A stretch of 37,109 nucleotides of DNA from positions 1-37,109 of the forward strand of contig CAJMPU010000021.1 of NCBI GenBank assembly GCA_905215505.1, in the 5' to 3' direction. Below, piece by piece: positions 8,134-15,717 of the stretch. Positions within the stretch are counted from its first letter, which is position 1; every line of letters starts with the position of its first letter. Both the position numbers and the translations under genes were made by a program. This stretch comes from an uncultured bacterium. Lineage in GTDB: Bacteria > Actinomycetota > Coriobacteriia > Coriobacteriales > Coriobacteriaceae. The notes below the pieces were generated by a model. The model made no database searches. It saw only the letters and a program-made list of their open reading frames with translations, and was not told the DNA's origin.

Positions 8134-8955
8134 ATGCCCTACCTTCTTTCTTGTGATATTCATACTCATACGATGTTCTCTGCGCATGCGTACTCAACCA
8201 TCGAGGAGAACATCTATTGGGCGGCAGAGCGCGGCCTTCAGGTGCTCGGTTCAGCCGATCATTTAAGCTCGATGGTTACGCCTTGTCCCAATGACCTGCG
8301 CAGTTTCCAATTCTTTATTAACCAGGATATCTGGCCGCGCATTTGGAGCGGCGTGCTGGTGCTGCGTGGTGCCGAGGCTGATATCGTTTCGCTGGACGGA
8401 AGCCTGTTTGGCGAGGATACTCCTGTCACGCTCGATATCGCCGGCGATTCGTATAGTCGTGAGCATTCGCTGTTCGATTTGGTGACGCGCAATTTGGATT
8501 ATTTGGTGGCAAGCGTGCATAATCCGCAGATTGCCGAAGGCGCGACGCTCGCCCAGACGACCGAGATGTACATCAATGCCCTGGAGCACCCCAAGGTGTT
8601 CATGCTTGGGCATACGGGTCGTACGGGCGTGCCGTTCGATATCGATGAGGTGCTGTTGGCGGCCAAGGCCAAGCACAAGATCATCGAGATCAACAACCAT
8701 AGTCTTGAGCACGGCACGGATGCCGAGCATTGGAACGTGTGTCGCAAGATTGCCGAGCGCTGCGCCGAGCTGGGCGTGGGGATCGGTGTCTCGACCGACG
8801 CACACATTGGCATGGCCATTGGCAAGCTCGACCAGGCGCGCAAGATGCTCGACGAGATTCACTTCCCGCTGGATTTGATCGTGACGCGCGACCGCGAGAC
8901 GCTGCTGCGCGAGATGGCGGCAGCCGGCGTGTGCGACCTGCGCAAGGGGATGTAG
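8134..8955 (+). CDS. PHP-domain phosphoesterase (YcdX-like)
   Basis: A 273-residue PHP-fold metal-dependent phosphohydrolase. The N-terminal metal-binding motif D8-x-H10-x-H12 (CDIHTHT) is followed by further metal-binding histidines in SADHLSS, ASVHNP, GHTGR and the C-terminal STDAHIG, which fits the trinuclear site of the YcdX group. The substrate is unknown; relatives act on phosphorylated small molecules such as histidinol phosphate, but no histidine genes are nearby. AAGGAGA precedes the ATG at 8134; the longer frame from 7990 would read through a terminator and the promoter. It converges with the methyltransferase gene. Confidence 0.9.
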   Translation: MPYLLSCDIHTHTMFSAHAYSTIEENIYWAAERGLQVLGSADHLSSMVTPCPNDLRSFQFFINQDIWPRIWSGVLVLRGAEADIVSLDGSLFGEDTPVTLDIAGDSYSREHSLFDLVTRNLDYLVASVHNPQIAEGATLAQTTEMYINALEHPKVFMLGHTGRTGVPFDIDEVLLAAKAKHKIIEINNHSLEHGTDAEHWNVCRKIAERCAELGVGIGVSTDAHIGMAIGKLDQARKMLDEIHFPLDLIVTRDRETLLREMAAAGVCDLRKGM

Positions 8956-8974
8956 CGAGGCTCAATCTGTAACG

Positions 8975-9010
8975 AGAAAAGGAGCGGTCCAGACGGACCG
9001 CTCCTTTTCT
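8975..9010. terminator. Bidirectional terminator between PHP and methyltransferase genes
   Basis: A perfect 16-bp stem (8975-8990 with 8995-9010) with an AGAC loop. It has A-rich and T-rich outer ends and lies between two converging genes. Confidence 0.85.
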
Positions 9011-9022
9011 TATGTCAGTAGA

Positions 9023-10447
9023 TTAACGGCGTTCGAGGACGGCGACGGTCTCGGTATGGTCGGTATGGGGAAACATATCAACCGGCGTAATGCTGAGCAG
9101 GCGATAGCCTCCGTCAAGGAGCTGGTGCAGGTCGCGCTCTTGAGTGACGGGGTTGCAGCTGATGTAGGTGATGCGGCGCGGCTTAAGTGCGCAGGCGGCT
9201 TCGAGGAACTCGGTGGTGGAACCGGCGCGCGGCGGGTCGATGGAAAGAACGTCGACGCGTTCGTTGTTGTCGGCGGCATCTAGGATGTAATCGGTGGCAT
9301 CGTCGGCCATAAACCAGGCGCTGCGGGTGAGGCCGTTGAGCTCGGCATTGCGACGTGCGTCGGCAATGCCCGCCAGGTTGCGCTCCACGCCAAGCAGCAT
9401 AATGCCGATGCCCTTGTTCTGGGCGGCTTTGGCTGCGCACAGGCCGATGGTGCCGCTGCCGCAATAGGCATCCATGAGCACATCGCCTTGGTGCAAATCC
9501 ATGCCGTCGATAGCGAGCTGATAGAGCAGTTCGGTCTGCTGTGGGTTGGTCTGGTAGAACGCGGTGGGGGAGATGTCGAATTCGCAGCCGAGCAGCTGAT
9601 CGCGCATGCATTCGGCGCCATAGACGATACGAGTCTCCTCACCCAAGATGGCGTTACCGGGACGGCCATTGATATTTTGGGCAACGGTGACGATATGCGG
9701 ATCGAGTGCCGCGACGGCCTCAAAGAACTCCTGCGCATGCGGCAGGTCGCGCTGGGCGGTCACGAGAGTGACCATGATCTGGTCGGTGCGCCAACCGCAG
9801 CGAACGACGGCATAGCGAAGCAGCCCCAGATGCTTGTCTTCGTTAAAGGCAGGAATATGCAGACGTTCGGCCTCGCGAGCGATGCCGTTGAGAATCTGAC
9901 GAGTGCCCGGCGCCTCGACAGGGCATTCAGGAACAGCAACGATCCTGTGCGTCCCACGTTCAAAAAAGCCGCAGCGGACAGCGCCCTCTTTGCCGGGAGC
10001 AAACGGAGTGGCAGCCTTATGACGAAAACCACGCGGCGCAGGATATTTGCCCGGGTCTCCCAGGGTGACTCCCATACCGCGAATGGGGTCGACGCTAATG
10101 CCCTCGCGCTCGCAGAGCTCAGCAAACAGCTCCTCCATAGCAGCCTGCTTGGCCGCCAACTGCTTCTTATAAGGACGATTGAGTGCCGTACACCCACCAC
10201 AAGCTTTCATGATCGAACAGGGAGACTTGGGATCCACGGCCTTACGCGCAGGCTGAGCCGAATCCTTGCGCGAGCCTTTGGAGCGAACGTGAGGCGCCTT
10301 ATCCCCGCCCTGACGAGAGCCAGAACGCTTGGTCTTAACCTTGCCCTTCGCCGACTTGGATTTCTTAGAAGTTTTTTTCTCCTCCGACCCCTCAGCCGCC
10401 TCGATCAAAGCACGACGAGCCTTACGCTCCGCACGAGATTCTGCCAT
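9023..10447 (-). CDS. RNA (uracil-C5)-methyltransferase, RlmD/TrmA family
   Basis: It transfers a methyl group from SAM to C5 of a uridine in 23S rRNA or tRNA. C77, C83 and C86 (CSIMKACGGC) plus a later Cys in PECPVE fit the [4Fe-4S] cluster of RlmC/RlmD-type enzymes. SAM motif I is DAYCGSGTIGL, the catalytic Cys is in YISCNP, and the base is in HTET near the end. The expected N-terminal TRAM domain is absent; residues 1-70 are Lys/Arg/Ser-rich and look disordered. The start at 10447 has GGAG six bases upstream; the longer frame to 10624 runs into a large inverted repeat. The exact target base is not determinable. Confidence 0.9.
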   Translation of the reverse strand: MAESRAERKARRALIEAAEGSEEKKTSKKSKSAKGKVKTKRSGSRQGGDKAPHVRSKGSRKDSAQPARKAVDPKSPCSIMKACGGCTALNRPYKKQLAAKQAAMEELFAELCEREGISVDPIRGMGVTLGDPGKYPAPRGFRHKAATPFAPGKEGAVRCGFFERGTHRIVAVPECPVEAPGTRQILNGIAREAERLHIPAFNEDKHLGLLRYAVVRCGWRTDQIMVTLVTAQRDLPHAQEFFEAVAALDPHIVTVAQNINGRPGNAILGEETRIVYGAECMRDQLLGCEFDISPTAFYQTNPQQTELLYQLAIDGMDLHQGDVLMDAYCGSGTIGLCAAKAAQNKGIGIMLLGVERNLAGIADARRNAELNGLTRSAWFMADDATDYILDAADNNERVDVLSIDPPRAGSTTEFLEAACALKPRRITYISCNPVTQERDLHQLLDGGYRLLSITPVDMFPHTDHTETVAVLERR

Positions 10448-10555
10448 CAATAACTCCACTAATTCATGAATTAAAAGCTGCAAGCATTGTACCGTGCCAA
10501 GCCAGCGGGCGATATGCAAGCGCCCATTTCCTGTCAGTGATAGGCCCAACGACGT

Positions 10556-10702
10556 TTGCCCGGCGCGGGCGGGGAGCGGCGCGTAATTAAGTTTATCGCG
10601 AGTTCCGCACGCAAAGGAAAGCACTTAATGTGCTTTCCGTCTTGCGCAGGACTGTAGAGCAGGAAACTTAATTACGCGCCGCTCCCCGCCCGCGCCGGGC
10701 AA
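10556..10702. repeat. 147-bp element with 39-bp perfect inverted arms
   Basis: This fills most of the gene-free gap 10448-10795. Arms 10556-10594 and 10664-10702 are perfect reverse complements over 39 bp. The centre carries a second, nested hairpin (GGAAAGCAC, 10616-10624, with GTGCTTTCC, 10630-10638), nearly symmetrical with the outer arms. No ORF and no terminator T-run are present. It lies between the divergent methyltransferase gene and the ABC operon. It could be a non-autonomous mobile element or a structured transcript. Confidence 0.9.
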
Positions 10703-10710
10703 CCCCAACC

Positions 10711-10767
10711 TTGTGCTCCATCAAGGTAAAGTGTATGATTCTGGACGTTACATGACTCACTTTACCT
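10711..10767 (+). promoter_or_regulatory. ABC operon promoter with overlapping inverted repeat
   Basis: TTGTGC (10711-10716) and TATGAT (10734-10739) are separated by 17 bases and form a credible sigma-70-type promoter. AGGTAAAGTG (10724-10733) and CACTTTACCT (10758-10767) form a perfect 10-bp inverted repeat that brackets the -10 box and the likely start site. A further TAAAGTG lies at 10771-10777. This suits a repressor operator, probably responding to amino acid supply (inference). Confidence 0.55.
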
Positions 10768-10795
10768 AACTAAAGTGCTATCAAGGGGGAATACC

Positions 10796-11656
10796 ATGAA
10801 TACCGATATGTCTCGTCGTCAGTTTGTTGGTCTAGCCGGCTCGCTTGCCACGGTGCTTGGCCTTGGTCTTGTCGGCTGCGGCGGTGGTGCCGGCAAGGGC
10901 TCCGCTGCAGGCTCTGCCGCGGCCAAGGATGTGAAGGGCGCTGCGGAGTCCAAGAAACTCGTGGTGGGCTTTGACAAGTCCTATCCTCCGTACGGTTTTG
11001 TGGGCGATGATGGCGAGTACACTGGCTTTGATCTCGATTTGGCCAAGGCTGTTGCCGATAAGCAGGGCTGGGATGTCGATTACGAGGCCATCGATTGGGA
11101 TGCCAAGGACACGCTGCTCAACTCCGGCGCCATCAACTGCATCTGGAACGGCTTTACTATGGAGGGTCGCGAGGACGACTACACGTTCTCCGAGCCGTAC
11201 ATGCTCAACGAGCAGGTACTCGTGGTCAAGAAGGATGCGGGCATCAAGAGCTGGGATGATCTTGCCGGCAAGACGGTGATCACCCAGACCGATTCCGCTG
11301 CGCAGGATGTACTCGAGGGTGACCAGAAGGATCTGGCGGCGACGTTTGCCACGCTCGATACCATCGGCGAGTACAATACGGCCTTTATGCAGCTCGAGAG
11401 CGGCGCGGTCGATGTCGTGGCTTGCGACCTTTCGATTGCCCAATATCAGCTTGCCGCAAAGCCCGATGCCTATACGCAGCTTGATAAGCCGCTGTCCAGC
11501 GAGCACTACGCCGTCGGCTTTAAGAAGGGCGACACCAAGTCGGCCGACGCCGTGACCGAGTCGCTCAAGGCGCTCTACGAGGACGGCACGGTCAAGGACC
11601 TGTGCGATAAATATGCAAGCTATGGTCTTTCCTTCGACAACTGGGTGCTCAAATAG
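10796..11656 (+). CDS. Amino acid ABC transporter substrate-binding lipoprotein
   Basis: A 286-residue extracellular solute-binding protein of family 3, which captures polar amino acids for import. The N-terminus has a twin-arginine-like SRRQFVG (residues 6-12), a hydrophobic stretch and the lipobox LVGC with C28, so it is probably a lipid-anchored protein, possibly Tat-exported. VGFDKSYPPYGF and GFDLDLAKAVAD are typical of the family, as is the C-terminal DGTVKDLCDKYASYG. The ATG at 10796 follows AAGGGGG at the right distance. Ligand (His, Gln, Arg or Cys-like) cannot be told from sequence. It heads an operon with the permease and ATPase. Confidence 0.94.
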   Translation: MNTDMSRRQFVGLAGSLATVLGLGLVGCGGGAGKGSAAGSAAAKDVKGAAESKKLVVGFDKSYPPYGFVGDDGEYTGFDLDLAKAVADKQGWDVDYEAIDWDAKDTLLNSGAINCIWNGFTMEGREDDYTFSEPYMLNEQVLVVKKDAGIKSWDDLAGKTVITQTDSAAQDVLEGDQKDLAATFATLDTIGEYNTAFMQLESGAVDVVACDLSIAQYQLAAKPDAYTQLDKPLSSEHYAVGFKKGDTKSADAVTESLKALYEDGTVKDLCDKYASYGLSFDNWVLK

Positions 11657-11664
11657 CGGCTTTC

Positions 11665-11751
11665 CCAGGCACCCGATTTTGCCGTTCAAACCGTCGCTTG
11701 CGTACATTTAGTACGCGGCGCTCCTCTTTCACGGCAAACTCGGGCACCTGG
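11665..11751. repeat. Composite inverted repeat between binding protein and permease genes
   Basis: Arms 11665-11685 and 11731-11751 match at 18 of 21 positions. The exact centre holds a second hairpin, GCGTAC-ATTTA-GTACGC (11700-11716). The architecture of outer arms plus a central hairpin mirrors the 10556-10702 element. There is no T-run. It may tune expression of the binding protein relative to the permease by stabilising the upstream mRNA, or be a repeat element. Confidence 0.8.
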
Positions 11752-11767
11752 AAAACCCGCTTTAGCA

Positions 11768-12460
11768 TTGGGTTCGCTGTTCCGTTACTGTGAAAGAGAG
11801 CTTGGGTTGTCTATTCAGGTCATGATGCAGATGCTTGGCCAGGGATTCTTGGTCAGCTTGCAGCTGTTTGTGCTGACGCTGTTGGGGTCGATTCCGCTGG
11901 GAATCCCCGTGGCGTTTATGCGCATGAGTAAAATTGCGCCGCTCCGCTGGATTGCGCGCATCTATATCTCGGTCATGCGCGGTACGCCGCTCATGCTGCA
12001 GATGTTTGCCATCTACTTTGCCCCGTACTACGTGTTCGGCATTTCGCTTACGCCCGATTCCAAGTGGACGGCGTGTGTCGTGGCGTTCATCATCAACTAC
12101 GCCGGTTACTTTGCCGAGATCTATCGCTCGGGCCTGCAGTCCATTCCGCGCGGTCAATACGAGGCTGCTGAGGTGCTGGGCTACTCGCGCATGCAGACGT
12201 TTCTGTATATCGTGATGCCGCAGGTCGCCAAGCGTATTCTGCCGGCGATGGGCAACGAGATCATCACACTGGTCAAGGACACGTCGCTGGCGTTTGCCAT
12301 TGGTGTGGGTGAGATGTTCTCGACCGCCAAGGCGCTGGTCGCCTCGCAGGTGAGCATGGTGCCGTTTGCGATTGCGGCGTTGATCTACTGGGTCTTTAAC
12401 TTTGTGGTCGAGATGCTGCTGGGCGCCGCCGAAAAGAAGCTGGACTATTATCATGACTAA
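11768..12460 (+). CDS. Amino acid ABC transporter permease
   Basis: A 230-residue inner-membrane permease of the HisM/GlnP family with several hydrophobic segments (about 23-45, 57-84, 95-110, 190-215). The ATPase-coupling EAA loop is present as YEAAEVLGYSRMQTFLYIVMPQ. The start is uncertain: TTG at 11768 gives the full frame but has no clear ribosome binding site. TTG at 11807 follows GAGAG at good spacing, and ATG lies at 11822. It overlaps the ATPase gene by eight bases, which implies coupled translation. The binding protein gene is 111 bases upstream across an inverted repeat. Confidence 0.92.
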   Translation: MGSLFRYCERELGLSIQVMMQMLGQGFLVSLQLFVLTLLGSIPLGIPVAFMRMSKIAPLRWIARIYISVMRGTPLMLQMFAIYFAPYYVFGISLTPDSKWTACVVAFIINYAGYFAEIYRSGLQSIPRGQYEAAEVLGYSRMQTFLYIVMPQVAKRILPAMGNEIITLVKDTSLAFAIGVGEMFSTAKALVASQVSMVPFAIAALIYWVFNFVVEMLLGAAEKKLDYYHD

Positions 12461-13217
12461 CTCAGTGATGAAAATCGAAAGCGCGCGTAAGGCGTTTGGC
12501 GGCAATGAGGTGCTCAAGGATATCTCACTCGAGGTCAAGCGCGGTGAGGTCGTGGCGATTATCGGACCTTCGGGCGGCGGTAAGTCCACGCTGCTGCGCT
12601 GCGCCACGCTGCTCGAGACGCTCGACGGCGGCTCGCTTTCGTTTGGCGACCTTGCGGTTGCGACGGATGCGGGATCGGGCGCGGTCTATGCGAAGGGAGA
12701 TGTTCCCAAGCAAGCGCGTTCGCGTTTTGGTCTGGTATTCCAGAACTACAATCTGTTCCCGCACTATACGGTGATGAAAAACATCATCGACGCGCCGATC
12801 CGCGTGCTCAAGCGCCCGCGCGAGCAGGCAGAGGCGCGTGCGCGTGAGTTGATCGCGCAGATGGGGCTTACGGGCAACGAGAACAAGGTGCCGTGTGAGC
12901 TTTCGGGCGGTCAGCAGCAGCGCGTGAGTATTGCCCGCGCCCTGGCGCTCGATCCGGAAATCTTATTCTTTGACGAGCCGACTTCAGCGCTCGATCCCGA
13001 GCTGACGGCCGAGGTGCTGCGTGTCATTAAGGACCTGGCGGCGCAGAATATGACGATGGTAATCGTGACCCACGCGATGCAATTTGCACGCGATGTTGCC
13101 GACCGCGTGGTCTTTATGGACGGCGGTCGCATTGTCGAGGAGGGGCCTGCCGAGCAGGTCATAGACCATCCGCGCGAGCGGCGCACACGTGAGTTCTTGA
13201 GCCGTATCGAGGGATAG
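12453..13217 (+). CDS. Amino acid ABC transporter ATP-binding protein
   Basis: A 254-residue ATPase of the GlnQ/HisP type that powers the importer. Walker A is GPSGGGKST (38-46), the Q-loop is FQNYNLFPHYT, the signature is LSGGQQQR, Walker B is ILFFDEPTSALDPE and the switch histidine is in VTHAM, so it looks fully active. The start overlaps the permease stop codon; a second in-frame ATG at 12468 is a possible alternative. It ends the operon before a strong terminator. Confidence 0.95.
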   Translation: MTNSVMKIESARKAFGGNEVLKDISLEVKRGEVVAIIGPSGGGKSTLLRCATLLETLDGGSLSFGDLAVATDAGSGAVYAKGDVPKQARSRFGLVFQNYNLFPHYTVMKNIIDAPIRVLKRPREQAEARARELIAQMGLTGNENKVPCELSGGQQQRVSIARALALDPEILFFDEPTSALDPELTAEVLRVIKDLAAQNMTMVIVTHAMQFARDVADRVVFMDGGRIVEEGPAEQVIDHPRERRTREFLSRIEG

Positions 13218-13250
13218 GCTCAGGTATTTACTCAACTATTAATTGAGGCG

Positions 13251-13287
13251 AAGCCGCCACAGGTCTTACGGTCTGTGGCGGCTTTTT
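13251..13287 (+). terminator. Terminator of the ABC operon
   Basis: A perfect 12-bp stem (13251-13262 with 13273-13284), a ten-base loop and a T-run. Confidence 0.9.
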
Positions 13288-13301
13288 GTTTACATCGACG
13301 G

Positions 13302-13527
13302 GGTTCAATAATTGCCTCACAAGCTTGTCTCTTCCTCTCGCCGCCTGTATTCATACGTGTGCCGAAAGGTATGCATGGACAGCCGCCCGTGAGGGTAGGG
13401 TGGTGGCATAGGACATTTGGAGGGTGAGTCGGCTCGGCTGCCGACCATGCTGCTCCCGGGACGGCATCGACCGCGAACTCTCCCCGTTGGCGTCGCGCAT
13501 TGCGCGCGGCCCTGCAAGGAGGTCATC
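13302..13527 (+). other. Gene-free leader upstream of the EF-G-like gene
   Basis: About 225 bases with no convincing ORF. A frame open from 13417 joins the EF-G-like gene, but its first 37 residues do not resemble any translation factor and the true start has its own ribosome binding site. GC-rich self-complementary stretches occur near 13430-13515. I recognise no known riboswitch. Confidence 0.4.
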
Positions 13528-15603
13528 ATGGGTGCTCCCAAGACCGGTAACGTAAGGAACGTGGTGCTCGTAGGCCAAGGCGGGGTGGGCAAGACTTCAC
13601 TCGCCGAGGCCATGCTCCACCTTTCCGGCAAGACCGCCCGCCTGGGCGGCCACGACGGCACCAAGCCCACGCTCGACTATGACCCCGAAGAGGTCAAGCG
13701 TGCGTTTTCCATCTCGACGACCATTGCGCCGATCGACTGGAAGGGCGCTCGTATCAATGTGCTCGATGCCCCGTGCTATCCCGATTTTATCGGCGACGCC
13801 TTTGCCGCGATGAGCGTCTGCGAGACGGCTCTGTTTGTGGTCGACGCCGAGGCCGGCCCGCAGCCTACGACGGTTAAGCTCTGGTATGCCGCCGAGGACC
13901 TGCGCCTGGCGCGTGCGGTGTTCGTAAACCGCCTGTCGCGCTCCGAGGCCAGCTTTGCGACCACCATGGACCTGCTGCAGGAGCGCTTTGGTACGCGCCT
14001 GGGCGCCGTGACCCTTCCCTGGGGCGAGGGCGAGGACTTTGACGGCATCATCGACCTGGTGCGCATGAAGGCGCGCCACTGCAACGGCGCCGAGGCCGTT
14101 GAGTCGGAGATTCCCGAGGAGTATCGTGCCCAGGCCGAGGAGGCCCATGACCATCTGTGCGAGCTGGTGGCCGAGGCCGACGACGAACTGATGATGAAGT
14201 ACTTGGAAGGCGAGGAGACGCTGACGCAGGAGGAGCTTGAAGGCCTGCTGTCGAAGGCGATTGCCGAGCGCATCTTTGTGCCGGTCTTTGCGGGCGATTG
14301 CATTAAGGAGCAGGGCGTCAACTCGCTGATGGACGACATCGCCACGTACTTCCCGGCGCCGACCGACTACGGCGAGATGCCGCTCATCGACGGTGATTCG
14401 CTTAAGATTTCGAGTGACGATGACCGTCCGGTGGCGTTTGTGTTTAAGACGCTGGCCGATCCGCAGCAGGGCCGCATCAGCTTTATCAAGGTGCTGACGG
14501 GCACGCTTGAGCCGGGCCTTGAGCTGATCAACGCGCGTACCCGCAAGAGCGATCGTCTGGCTCACCTGTATGTGATGTGCGGCCGCGACATGACCGAGGT
14601 CGGTCACGCCTATGCCGGCGACATTATCGTGGCGCCCAAGTTGGCGGCAGAGACGGGCGATACGCTCTCGATTACCGGCAAGGTTGAGGCTGCGGCGTTT
14701 AAGTTCCCCAACTCGCAGTACCGCATCGCCATCGAGGCCGAGAACCGTGGCGACGAGGAGAAGCTCTACACGTTTATCGAGAAGGCCTGCAAGGCAGACC
14801 CGACCATGAGCATCGACCGCGACGAGGAGACCGGGCAGACCATCATCTCGGCGGTGGGCGAGGCGCAGGTTTCGGTGCTGCTCAACCGTTTGGAGGACCG
14901 CACCAAGGTTGTGGCAAAGAGCGTGCCGATCCGCATTCCGTATCGCGAGACCATCCGCCGCACGGCGAGCGCACAGGGCCGACACAAGAAGCAGACCGGT
15001 GGTGCCGGTCAGTATGGCGACTGCTGGCTGCGCGTTGAGCCGCTCATTGGGCCCGACGGCACGAGCGACGGCTATGAGTTCGTGGACGAGGTCGTGGGCG
15101 GTCGCATTCCGCGCTCGCTGATTCCCGCCGTGGACAAGGGCGTCCAGGAGACCATGAAGGACGGTATTATTGCCGGCTACCCGCTCACGGGCATTCGCGT
15201 GGCTGTGTACGACGGTTCGTATCACAGCGTCGACTCCAACGAGATGGCGTTCCGCGCGGCGGCTCGCATCGGCCTGCGCAAGGCATGCGCCGATGCCGAT
15301 CCAGTGGTGCTGGAGCCTATCGAGGAAATCACGGTGACGATCCCCGAGAGCTACGCCGGCGCCGTGATGGGCGACATCTCGGCCTCGCGCGGTCGCGTGA
15401 CGGGCATGGAGACCGATGAGCGCGGCGATACCGTGGTCATTGCCCAGGCGCCGCTGGCCGAGCTGACGGATTACTCGACGCGCCTGCGCTCTATTACGCG
15501 CGGCACGGGCGACTTTACCATGGAGCCCGCAGGCTATGAGCAGGTGCCTTATGACGTTCAGGCCAAGCTGGTCGAGCGCTATGAGGAGGGTCGCGCCAAG
15601 TAG
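13528..15603 (+). CDS. Divergent elongation factor G-like GTPase (EF-G2 type)
   Basis: A 691-residue paralogue of EF-G with all five domains by length. The family segment KKQTGGAGQYGDCWLRVEP lies in domain IV. P-loop GQGGVGKTS is at 16-24. The G3 motif reads D80-A-P-C-Y84-P-D-F where canonical EF-G has DTPGHVDF, so the catalytic histidine is replaced by tyrosine. G4 reads N134-R-L-S137 instead of NKMD, losing the guanine-specifying aspartate. It is therefore not the housekeeping EF-G; relatives are annotated as elongation factor G-like proteins of unclear role. ATG 13528 follows AAGGAGG. A terminator follows, and no ribosomal protein genes are nearby. Confidence 0.88.
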   Translation: MGAPKTGNVRNVVLVGQGGVGKTSLAEAMLHLSGKTARLGGHDGTKPTLDYDPEEVKRAFSISTTIAPIDWKGARINVLDAPCYPDFIGDAFAAMSVCETALFVVDAEAGPQPTTVKLWYAAEDLRLARAVFVNRLSRSEASFATTMDLLQERFGTRLGAVTLPWGEGEDFDGIIDLVRMKARHCNGAEAVESEIPEEYRAQAEEAHDHLCELVAEADDELMMKYLEGEETLTQEELEGLLSKAIAERIFVPVFAGDCIKEQGVNSLMDDIATYFPAPTDYGEMPLIDGDSLKISSDDDRPVAFVFKTLADPQQGRISFIKVLTGTLEPGLELINARTRKSDRLAHLYVMCGRDMTEVGHAYAGDIIVAPKLAAETGDTLSITGKVEAAAFKFPNSQYRIAIEAENRGDEEKLYTFIEKACKADPTMSIDRDEETGQTIISAVGEAQVSVLLNRLEDRTKVVAKSVPIRIPYRETIRRTASAQGRHKKQTGGAGQYGDCWLRVEPLIGPDGTSDGYEFVDEVVGGRIPRSLIPAVDKGVQETMKDGIIAGYPLTGIRVAVYDGSYHSVDSNEMAFRAAARIGLRKACADADPVVLEPIEEITVTIPESYAGAVMGDISASRGRVTGMETDERGDTVVIAQAPLAELTDYSTRLRSITRGTGDFTMEPAGYEQVPYDVQAKLVERYEEGRAK

Positions 15604-15639
15604 CGTGTGACTTTGCCTGCAACATATATGCCGATGTAA

Positions 15640-15673
15640 GGGCCGCTCTGGGCAATCCAGGGCGGCCCATTTT
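15640..15673 (+). terminator. Terminator of the EF-G-like gene
   Basis: A 12-bp stem (15640-15651 with 15657-15668, one G-U pair) with a GCAAT loop, followed by ATTTT. Confidence 0.8.
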
Positions 15674-15717
15674 GATCCCCAGCGGGGTTGCAAATCGGTT
15701 CTTGTCGTGGCTCGGGG

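Noticed and set aside
13597..15693. 698-codon open frame antisense to the EF-G-like gene
   Set aside because: Shadow frame with biased His/Arg/Leu composition; the forward gene is unmistakable.
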